Below are positions 1-4,929 of a stretch of DNA of 6,670 nucleotides, one piece after another. Position 1 is the stretch's first letter; each line of letters begins with the position of its first letter. Origin of the DNA: an uncultured Pseudomonadota bacterium (GTDB lineage Bacteria > Myxococcota_A > UBA796 > GCA-2862545). A program made the translations under genes and the position numbers. The stretch spans positions 1-6,670 of the forward strand of contig CALATR010000820.1 of the NCBI GenBank assembly GCA_937891875.1, given 5' to 3'. The notes below the pieces were generated by a model. The model saw only the letters and a program-made list of their open reading frames with translations, was not told the origin of the DNA and searched no databases.

Positions 1-218
1 AGACCTACGAGGGCGTGAAGGCGGTCGCCGACAAGATCCCCGGCGCGCTCGCCCGCCGCACGGCCGAGGCCCACCGCGACGTGGTCACCCCCGGCCACAC
101 CCCAGCCACGCTGGAGCGTCCGGAGAAGCCGGGAATGCCGCTGGGGCTACCGCCGCTGTCGGCGGAGGACACGGCGCTGGTGCTCGGCTGGATCGAGCAG
201 GGGATGCCGCGGGAGTAG
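1..218 (+). CDS. C-terminal fragment of a protein with a cytochrome c-like tail (5' end outside window)
   Basis: The reading frame is open from the window edge (first full codon at 3) to a TAG at 216-218, giving the last 71 residues of a longer protein. The GTG at 15 lies inside the open frame and has no ribosome binding site, so it is probably not the start. The end reads 'LPPLSAEDTALVLGWIEQG' followed by MPRE. A PPLS/T-x-E-x-x-L-x-x-W-I-x-x-G-x-P ending is common at the C terminus of cytochrome c-like domains in Myxococcota and Planctomycetes proteins. The heme motif CxxCH would lie upstream, and none is visible in this fragment. The preceding part (GALARRTAEAHRDVVTPGHT) is basic and not recognised. 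The coding strand and stop are solid. The cytochrome-like reading is only a resemblance and could also fit a heme-free relative. The gene converges on the exported-protein gene at 411-935. Confidence 0.6.
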   Translation, partial: TYEGVKAVADKIPGALARRTAEAHRDVVTPGHTPATLERPEKPGMPLGLPPLSAEDTALVLGWIEQGMPRE

Positions 219-384
219 TTGGTTTTTGGTTGTTGGTTGTTGGCCCCGGTGGCGGTGGCGGCGGGGCGTGCGTGTCGGTGCGAACGCTGCGGTTGGTGCG
301 ATGCGCGCGTCACGACGTTGGCGGTGGTGAATCAGGCGTCCGTCCCGCCGATCACCAACCACCAACCACCAACCACCAACAACC
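219..384. repeat. Large imperfect inverted repeat built from G-rich heptamers between convergent genes
   Basis: The left arm (219-243) starts directly after the stop of the first gene and is made of 7-nt units on the plus strand: GGTTTTT, GGTTGTT, GGTTGTT, GG. The right arm (355-384) read on the minus strand is GGTTGTT followed by three GGTGGTT units and GG. Pairing 219-243 with 355-379 matches 21 of 25 positions, all four mismatches being T opposite C. The spacer is 111 nt, contains no gene I can support, and is itself GC-rich with GGTGGC runs at 248-262. Both convergent transcripts would therefore meet a G/U-rich tract just after their coding region. It may act as a bidirectional termination or insulation element, a two-tetrad G-quadruplex site, or a dispersed genomic repeat. 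The arms are directly visible; the function is inferred. Confidence 0.75.
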
Positions 385-389
385 CGGAT

Positions 390-405
390 GGGGCCCTGGG
401 GCCCC
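390..405 (-). terminator. GC-rich hairpin downstream of the exported-protein gene (terminator-like, no U tract)
   Basis: The sequence holds a 6-bp perfect stem, GGGGCC (390-395) with GGCCCC (400-405), around a 4-nt loop. It lies 5 nt past the minus-strand stop at 411-413. No T run follows on the minus strand; the next element is the GGTT-type heptamer arm. It could help end transcription of the minus-strand gene or protect its 3' end, but without a U tract it is not a standard intrinsic terminator. Confidence 0.4.
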
Positions 406-410
406 GCCCG

Positions 411-935
411 CTAGTTCTTCGCGAACGTGATCGTATCCACCGGGGTCTTGCCCTTGCTGTCGCTCCAGCGCCACACCACGCTGGCGCCGCTGCCCTGGCC
501 GCGCAGCTTGACGTAGGGGCCGTCCGCGCTCTTCTTGTCCTTGGCGATCCGGTCCTTCAGACCTGCCTTCTTGAGCGTCTTGTAGACCTCCTTCCACTTC
601 ATGCCCCAGGCGGTGCCCTTGGGGAGCTTGCCGTCGAAGCCCTTGCGGAGCACGACCTCGGTGGCCATGCCGCCGCTGCAGCGGACCTCGATGCCGTCGC
701 CCTTGACCATGGTCGGCGCCTTGGGGTTGTTCGCGCGGAGGGTGCCCCAGACGGGGATGTTGTGCATGCCCTCGCACTTGCGGCCCAGCAGGCCGGACGG
801 GCCCTGGTCGCGGAGCTGGTCGGCGACGCGGCCGTTCATCTCGGTCTTCATGCCGGGGGGAGCCGCCTCGGCGACGCTGACGGCGCCAAAGGTGGTGGCG
901 AAGGCGAGCAGGAGCACGGGAACGGTCTTGCGCAT
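411..935 (-). CDS. Small exported protein of unknown function
   Basis: This is a 174-residue protein read on the minus strand. The start is ATG at 933-935, supported by a GGAGG at 941-945 with 5-nt spacing. The N terminus is a clear Sec signal peptide: MRKT basic start, hydrophobic core about residues 5-18, and a likely signal peptidase I site after AEA (residue 24). There is no lipobox cysteine, so the product should be soluble in the periplasm or secreted. The mature part of about 150 residues has exactly two cysteines (C54 and C86), compatible with one disulfide. A lysine-rich segment (about 100-135) with 'GMKWKEVYKTLKKAG' is followed by a Trp/Lys-rich beta-like end ('VVWRWSDSKGKT'). I do not recognise the family, and no catalytic motif is visible. 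The gene is followed by a GC hairpin and the heptamer inverted repeat, and lies 79 nt downstream of pdxJ on the same strand. That gap is long enough to hold its own promoter. Confidence 0.85.
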   Translation of the reverse strand: MRKTVPVLLLAFATTFGAVSVAEAAPPGMKTEMNGRVADQLRDQGPSGLLGRKCEGMHNIPVWGTLRANNPKAPTMVKGDGIEVRCSGGMATEVVLRKGFDGKLPKGTAWGMKWKEVYKTLKKAGLKDRIAKDKKSADGPYVKLRGQGSGASVVWRWSDSKGKTPVDTITFAKN

Positions 936-973
936 GGATTCCTCCAGGGTGGGCTTGCTGAGTCGTCGGTAAC

Positions 974-990
974 CCCAACCCGCGAGCCAG
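974..990 (-). promoter_or_regulatory. Weak sigma-54-like -24/-12 element upstream of the exported-protein gene
   Basis: On the minus strand the sequence CTGGCTCGCGGGTTGGG can be aligned with the sigma-54 consensus YTGGCACGrNNNTTGCW. The -24 part CTGGC-x-CG and the TTG of the -12 part match. The C of the -12 GC pair is missing (TTGG instead of TTGC), which weakens it. Geometry is sensible: a transcript would start near 963, leaving a leader of about 28 nt that contains the GGAGG at 941-945. It may be chance in GC-rich DNA. Confidence 0.2.
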
Positions 991-1014
991 GGGGGAGCGT
1001 TCCGCGGCTGGCGT

Positions 1015-1749
1015 TCAGCTCGCTTTCAGTCCCGCGCGCAGCTCGGCGATGGCCTGAGGCAGGCCCACCCACAGGGCGCGGGTGATCACCCAGTGGCCGA
1101 TGCTCACCTCGTCGATGGGCAGGCCGCGCAGGCCGGCGAGGTTGTCCGCATCGAGATCGTGGCCGGCGTTGACCCCGAGACCCGCGCCGACCGCTGCATG
1201 CACGCACTGCGCGATCTTCTCGGTCTCACGCCCTTGATCCGGGGTTCCCCACGCCCAGGCGTAGGGCCCGGTGTACAGCTCGACCCGGTCGATCCCGGTC
1301 TCCGCGGCGAGCGCCATCTGGTCGGGCTCGCAGTCCATGAACATGGAGGTGCGCACGCCGGCACCCTTCAGCGTCGCGATGATCGGCACCAGCGCGTCGT
1401 GCTCGTGGGGGAGGTCCCAGCCGTGATCGCTGGTGACCTCGCCGGGCGTGACCGGAACGAGCGTGCACTGGGCAGGTCCGACCGACAGCACCAGGTCGAT
1501 GAGGTCGGGGTGGGCCTCGCACTCGACGTTGAGCTCGACGCCGGGATGGTGGGCGCGCAGGTGGGCGGCGACCGCGGGCACGTCGGCGAAGCGAATGTGG
1601 CGCTGGTCGCGGCGGGGGTGCACGGTGATGCCGTCCGCGCCGGAGGCCAGACACAGGTCGACCGCGTCGAGCAGGTTGGGCACATCGCGGCCCCGGGAGT
1701 TGCGCAGGAGCGCAACCTTGTTCACGTTGACGGACAACGCGGTGGACAT
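1015..1749 (-). CDS. pdxJ: Pyridoxine 5'-phosphate synthase PdxJ
   Basis: This 244-residue cytoplasmic TIM-barrel enzyme condenses 1-deoxy-D-xylulose 5-phosphate with 3-amino-2-oxopropyl phosphate to form pyridoxine 5'-phosphate, the last ring-forming step of the DXP-dependent vitamin B6 pathway. Visible signatures are 'VNVNKVALLRNSRG' (residues 7-20), 'GADGITVHPRRDQRHI' (37-52, catalytic H44), 'LNVECEA' (E76, matching the active-site Glu), 'VNAGHDL' (H197, matching the second catalytic His) and 'VSIGHWVITRAL' with H219 near the phosphate-binding end. The length fits the family (about 235-250). The start is ATG at 1747-1749 with GGAGG at 1755-1759, 5 nt away. A longer in-frame start at 1812 would add 21 Arg-rich residues unlike any PdxJ N terminus and is rejected. 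The wording (VNxNKxAxLRN, HPRxDxRHI, TSDHGWDL, RVELYT) is closer to the Bacteroidetes-like branch as I remember it than to E. coli PdxJ. No acpS or recO neighbour is visible. The gene is divergent from the cyclase gene. Confidence 0.96.
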   Translation of the reverse strand: MSTALSVNVNKVALLRNSRGRDVPNLLDAVDLCLASGADGITVHPRRDQRHIRFADVPAVAAHLRAHHPGVELNVECEAHPDLIDLVLSVGPAQCTLVPVTPGEVTSDHGWDLPHEHDALVPIIATLKGAGVRTSMFMDCEPDQMALAAETGIDRVELYTGPYAWAWGTPDQGRETEKIAQCVHAAVGAGLGVNAGHDLDADNLAGLRGLPIDEVSIGHWVITRALWVGLPQAIAELRAGLKAS

Positions 1750-1883
1750 GGGCACCTCCGAGCGGGACCGTCCTCGTCGCCCGTTCCGCGGAGGTCCGCA
1801 AGGTCGGCGCAAACGGGCTCGACGCCGCCGGGCTCGGGGTGTAGCCTTCCCCCCGCCGGCCGCGTGATGTCGGCACTGGGGAG
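1750..1883. promoter_or_regulatory. Divergent intergenic region between pdxJ and the cyclase operon, with a nested dyad
   Basis: This 134-nt region must hold the promoters for both directions. A dyad is nested around 1779-1818: outer arms GCCCGTT (1779-1785) and AACGGGC (1812-1818) match perfectly, and inner arms GCGGA (1788-1792) and TCCGC (1795-1799) are separated by 2 nt. The inner dyad sits about 40 nt upstream of the pdxJ start, so it could be an operator or a leader hairpin. A weak plus-strand sigma-70-like pair is TCGACG (1819-1824) with TAGCCT (1842-1847), spacer 17 nt. It matches the consensus at only 4 and 3 of 6 positions. No riboswitch is recognised. Confidence 0.4.
1878..1883 (+). 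promoter_or_regulatory. Ribosome binding site that questions the cyclase start
   Basis: The only good Shine-Dalgarno match before the cyclase is GGGGAG at 1878-1883, which directly abuts the ATG at 1884 with zero spacing. The in-frame TTG at 1890-1892 (third codon) would have a normal 6-nt spacing. Translation may really begin at TTG 1890, giving a protein two residues shorter. No in-frame start exists upstream that would do better. Confidence 0.45.
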
Positions 1884-3428
1884 ATGTCTTTGGGCACCGC
1901 GACCCGAACCCGCACGGTGGTCTTCACCGATCTGGCCAACTACACGGCCAAGGTCTCGCGGAGCGATCGGGAGGGCCTCCGTCGCATCCTGCAGGAGCAC
2001 GAGGACCTGGTCCGGCCGATCGTGACCCGCTACGGCGGGCGGATCGTCAAGAACCTGGGCGATGCGTTCCTCATCCTGTTCACCGCCGCCACGGACGCGG
2101 TGCGGGCCTCGCTGGACGTGCAGCACAAGGTGACCGCGGACGGCGGCATGCCCCTGCGCCTGTCCCTGGCCACGGGCGACATCGAGGAGATCGACGGCGA
2201 CGCGTTCGGTGAGGCGGTCAACCTGTCCGCGCGCATCAACTCCAAGGCACCCCCGGGGGAGATCTGGTTCTCCCAGGGCACCTGGATCTGCATGAACGCC
2301 GCCGAGATCCCCTGGGAGTCGGTCGGTCGGTTCCACCTCAAGGGCCTGCCCGGCGCCCAGGAGGTCTACCGCGCGGTCCCCAACCACAAGTGCTGGCTGC
2401 CCGAGCCGGTGAAGGTCGCGGCCCGCCAGGGCACCCTGGTGCGCATCGAGCGGGGCCAGACCCCAGGCACGCTCCCGCCGGACGCCGTCATTCTGTTCGA
2501 GGGATTCAACCCCGGGTCTGCGGCGCTCGAGGCCGCGGTCGACCGCCTGCCCGTGCTCAATCCGGCCAGCCTGTGGCTCGCCGCGTACAACATCTCCATG
2601 CAGGACCGCATCCAGTGGGGCGAGCTGGGGCGCGGCATCGTCATCGGCACGCCCGACGCCATCGAGCAGGCCCTGGTGGACACCCGCAAGGCCAGCCAGC
2701 GGAGCACGGGCTCGGACACCATCGTGCTCGACGTGGGGGGCTCGGCGGACCTGGAGCTGGTCATGGGCGGCCTCGCCCTGCCCGCCGTGCCGCTGTCGGA
2801 CGTGGTCGCCTCCTACTTCTATGATCTCCTCCCCGACGGCCGCTGGGTCAACCGCAGCGATCGCGCGGTCCTGCGGGTGGAGGTCGACGCCTCGGGTGCG
2901 ACCCTCGCCGCGATGGGCACCGGTGTTCAGGTCAACGGTCGCCCGCTGAACTCGGGCCAGTCGGTGCGCTTGCGGGACGGGGACCAGGTGGGCACCTCCC
3001 AGGGCACCCACCGCTTCCAGGCCTGCCCCAACGGCTCCTCCTACGCCGGTCTCGTGCTGGCCGACACCGAGATGCGCCTGGGGGTCAACTCCGGTCAGAC
3101 CGCGGAGCTCGGGCGCGAGCCCAGCCACCCGGGCCTCGCCCTGCCCGATCGCCGCGGCCAGGACAACATCCGCTGGTGCTCTGGCCAGCGCGCGGCCCGC
3201 GCTCGCTCCGGGGGGTTCACCCTCGATCGCGCCCTCGCCGGTCGCCGTCAGGCCTCGGTCGCGCTCGACGGCGGCATGCTCACCGTCACCCCGCTCCACC
3301 CGCGCTGCCCGACCTGGATCCTGCGGGACAACGGCGTGCTCGAGCGGGCGGAGACCCCGCAGGAGCTGGGCTGGGACGAGCTGGTGGTCGCAGGCACCAC
3401 GGTCGTCGCGCTGCGCAGCCCCGAGTGA
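1884..3428 (+). CDS. Class III adenylate/guanylate cyclase with C-terminal FHA-like modules
   Basis: This 514-residue soluble protein has no signal peptide or membrane segment. Residues about 8-165 form a class III cyclase domain with every canonical position: metal-binding D16 (VVFTDLANYT) and D60 (KNLGDAFLILF), base-selecting K56 and D106 (DAFGEAVN), and transition-state N113 and R117 (VNLSARI). The Lys/Asp pair predicts ATP as substrate and cAMP as product. Activity normally needs a homodimer. Residues about 180-315 have an alternating alpha/beta look (AVILFEGF, SLWLAAYN, GIVIGTPDAIEQAL, TIVLDVGG) but match no domain I know. Residues about 320-380 resemble the second half of an FHA domain (VNGRPL at 350-355, LRDGDQVG at 363-370). 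Residues about 397-511 resemble a second FHA (LGRE at 409-412, then GRRQASVALDGG). The phosphothreonine-binding Ser and His of the usual SRxH motif appear replaced (G453, Q456), so binding to phosphopeptides is doubtful. It heads a three-gene run, 22 nt before the methyltransferase. Start choice is ATG 1884 or TTG 1890. Confidence 0.92.
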   Translation: MSLGTATRTRTVVFTDLANYTAKVSRSDREGLRRILQEHEDLVRPIVTRYGGRIVKNLGDAFLILFTAATDAVRASLDVQHKVTADGGMPLRLSLATGDIEEIDGDAFGEAVNLSARINSKAPPGEIWFSQGTWICMNAAEIPWESVGRFHLKGLPGAQEVYRAVPNHKCWLPEPVKVAARQGTLVRIERGQTPGTLPPDAVILFEGFNPGSAALEAAVDRLPVLNPASLWLAAYNISMQDRIQWGELGRGIVIGTPDAIEQALVDTRKASQRSTGSDTIVLDVGGSADLELVMGGLALPAVPLSDVVASYFYDLLPDGRWVNRSDRAVLRVEVDASGATLAAMGTGVQVNGRPLNSGQSVRLRDGDQVGTSQGTHRFQACPNGSSYAGLVLADTEMRLGVNSGQTAELGREPSHPGLALPDRRGQDNIRWCSGQRAARARSGGFTLDRALAGRRQASVALDGGMLTVTPLHPRCPTWILRDNGVLERAETPQELGWDELVVAGTTVVALRSPE

Positions 3429-3450
3429 CTCCCGCGTAAAGGCGCCCCCG

Positions 3451-4392
3451 ATGACGGACCTGAGCCTCTCCAGCTGGCGGGTATTCCTCGCCGTGCCCCG
3501 CGCCCAGCAGCCCGACGCCCTGCGGACCTGGCTGGACGCGCTGCCTCCGGAACAGCCGAAGGAAGCCTGGAACGCGGCGTTTGGCGAGGGTTCGCTCTTC
3601 GACGCCTGGACCCGCAGCTCGCTCGTGCAGGCGCTGCATGGGCAGAACGCGCGGGCGATCACGGCGCACCTGCAGGGACGGACCGGCTGGCGCGCCCTCG
3701 AGATCGGCGGAGGCGACGGGCGGCTGTGGACCCACGCGGACCTGGCCGGCCCAGGCACCCTCGTGGTCATCGATCCGGTGGCCGAGGCGGGGGAGCGCGT
3801 GCGGGCGCGGATCGCGGCGGCCGGCCTCACCGACGTGGCGGTCGAGTTCCTGTGCGCCCGGGTGGAGGACGTCCTGGACGAGCCCGTCTGGCACGATCTG
3901 GACGTGGTCGTGTGCAGCCTGACCCTGCACCACCTGGCCGGTGCCGACGCGGCCGAGCGGCTGGCCCACGGGCTGCTCGGACCGGGCAAGCTCGAGGTGC
4001 TGCGCACGGTGCACGATGCTCTCGCCGCCGACGGGCTGTTCCTGGTCAACGAGGCCGACATCCACTGCGACGTACAGATCCCCCCGGGCCCGCTCCTCGC
4101 CGAGCGCCTGCTCGACTCCTACGTGCGCCGCTGCGCCGGGAGCCTGCTGCACGACATCGCCACCCGCGCCGACGCCGACGACGACCTCCGGGCACGCTGG
4201 GCCAGCATCACCCGCCACTGGTGCCTGGAGCAGCTCGCCTACGCCGACGTGCCCCTCGCCGAGCGGGACGTGTACGAGCTCGACGTGACCCGCTGGCTGG
4301 CGCTCTTCGCCCGGGCCGGCCTGCAGGTCCACGACCACGCCTTCACCGACGCCTCGAACCTGTTCCACCGCTACGTGCTGGGACGGTCGTGA
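3451..4392 (+). CDS. Class I SAM-dependent methyltransferase, substrate unknown
   Basis: This is a 313-residue cytoplasmic protein. Motif I of the Rossmann methyltransferase fold is 'ALEIGGGDGRLW' (E84-I-G-G-G-D-G90), the acidic end of strand beta2 is 'VVIDPV' (D108), and the beta4 region is 'DVVVCSLTLHHL' (151-162), typical of UbiE/type-11/12-like small-molecule methyltransferases. It presumably moves a methyl group from S-adenosylmethionine to a small molecule or protein. About 80 N-terminal residues, rich in Trp and Leu, come before the fold and may form a helical lid. The C-terminal 100 residues (HWCLEQLAYADVPLAERD and beyond) are family-unspecific. The start is ATG 3451, preceded by a modest AAAGG (3438-3442) at 8-nt spacing. 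It lies 22 nt after the cyclase stop, and its own TGA overlaps the GNAT start. The shared transcript suggests a common process, but the target is not deducible. Confidence 0.88.
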   Translation: MTDLSLSSWRVFLAVPRAQQPDALRTWLDALPPEQPKEAWNAAFGEGSLFDAWTRSSLVQALHGQNARAITAHLQGRTGWRALEIGGGDGRLWTHADLAGPGTLVVIDPVAEAGERVRARIAAAGLTDVAVEFLCARVEDVLDEPVWHDLDVVVCSLTLHHLAGADAAERLAHGLLGPGKLEVLRTVHDALAADGLFLVNEADIHCDVQIPPGPLLAERLLDSYVRRCAGSLLHDIATRADADDDLRARWASITRHWCLEQLAYADVPLAERDVYELDVTRWLALFARAGLQVHDHAFTDASNLFHRYVLGRS

Positions 4393-4913
4393 GTCCCTCG
4401 CCCGCGGTGCTGCGTGAGGCGACCGAGGCCGACGCCGAGGCGCTGGTCCGGATCGACAAGGCCTGTGTCGCGGACGGCCGCGGCATGGTCCGGGTGCCTG
4501 GCGAAGGTCCCGCCGACGCGGCTCGCTACGCCGCCCGCGCCGGGTTCGGCCAGCCCGGCCGCATCCGCTACGTCGCCGTGGTGGACGGTGTCGTCGTGGG
4601 GGAGTCCTCCGTGGTCACCACGCCCTGGGTCCAGATCGGCCACGTGGGCATGTTCGCCGTGCAGGTCCACCCGGACCACCAGGGGCTCGGGATCGGCCGC
4701 CAGCTGAGCGAGGCCGCCGTCGCCTGGGCCGAGCAGAACGGCGTGCTGCGGCTGCACCTGCTGGTCCGAGCCGACAACCGGCGCGCGGTGGCGCTCTACG
4801 AGGACCTGCGCTTCGCCATCGAGGCGACCCGCCGGGGCTTCCTGCGCCTGCCGGAGGGTGGATTCGCCGATGACTACGTCATGGTACGCTTCTTCGGCGA
4901 GCTCGCCGACTGA
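4389..4913 (+). CDS. GNAT-family N-acetyltransferase
   Basis: This 174-residue cytoplasmic enzyme should transfer an acetyl group from acetyl-CoA to an amine. The GNAT fold is readable: N-terminal 'VLREATEADAEALVRID' (7-23), strand 'RYVAVVDGVVVGES' (60-73), and motif A 'VQVHPDHQGLGIGRQL' (91-106), in which Q98-G-L-G-I-G103 forms the pyrophosphate-binding loop. Motif B is 'LHLLVRADNRRAVALYEDL' (122-140) with N130 and Y137, followed by 'RFAIEATRRGF'. The ending 'DDYVMVRFF' is typical of RimI-like and small-amine GNATs. The start is GTG at 4389, whose GTGA overlaps the methyltransferase TGA by 4 nt, a classic translational coupling arrangement. The same frame is open much further upstream, but that part is a shadow of the methyltransferase. 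The acceptor is unknown: a ribosomal-protein N terminus, small amine or antibiotic are all possible. The gene converges on gspN with a 12-nt gap. Confidence 0.92.
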   Translation: MSPSPAVLREATEADAEALVRIDKACVADGRGMVRVPGEGPADAARYAARAGFGQPGRIRYVAVVDGVVVGESSVVTTPWVQIGHVGMFAVQVHPDHQGLGIGRQLSEAAVAWAEQNGVLRLHLLVRADNRRAVALYEDLRFAIEATRRGFLRLPEGGFADDYVMVRFFGELAD

Positions 4914-4929
4914 GCGACCACCCGCTCAG
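4910..4929. terminator. Hairpin with the stop codons of both convergent genes in its arms
   Basis: CTGAGCG (4910-4916) and CGCTCAG (4923-4929) are perfectly complementary over 7 bp around a 6-nt loop. The plus-strand TGA of the GNAT gene (4911-4913) and the minus-strand TGA of gspN (4926-4928) both fall inside the arms. No T run follows on either strand, so intrinsic termination is not assured. It could act as a bidirectional transcript-end hairpin between the two convergent operons. Confidence 0.5.

Noticed and set aside
219..384. CRISPR array or an insertion sequence bounded by the inverted repeat
   Set aside because: The heptamer units have no spacers, the 111-nt interior encodes no transposase, and I see no target-site duplication. 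A non-autonomous element remains possible but is not shown.
219..1085. Plus-strand open frame of 288 residues over the exported-protein gene
   Set aside because: It begins in the heptamer repeat and runs antisense to a gene with a signal peptide and a good ribosome binding site.
1750..1812. Longer PdxJ start at 1812
   Set aside because: The added 21 residues are Arg-rich and unlike PdxJ, and the ATG at 1749 has GGAGG at ideal spacing.
3429..3450. Separate promoter or terminator between the cyclase and methyltransferase
   Set aside because: The gap is only 22 nt, with no stem, T run or promoter-like pair.
1722..4061. Long minus-strand open frame of 779 residues opposite the cyclase and methyltransferase
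   Set aside because: It is antisense to two genes with clear catalytic motifs, has Arg/Pro/Gly/Ala-rich composition with no domain, and is the kind of open antisense frame expected in GC-rich DNA.
3286..4368. Minus-strand open frame of 360 residues opposite the methyltransferase
   Set aside because: It is a shadow of a gene with visible SAM-binding motifs; its translation has no recognisable fold or start signal.
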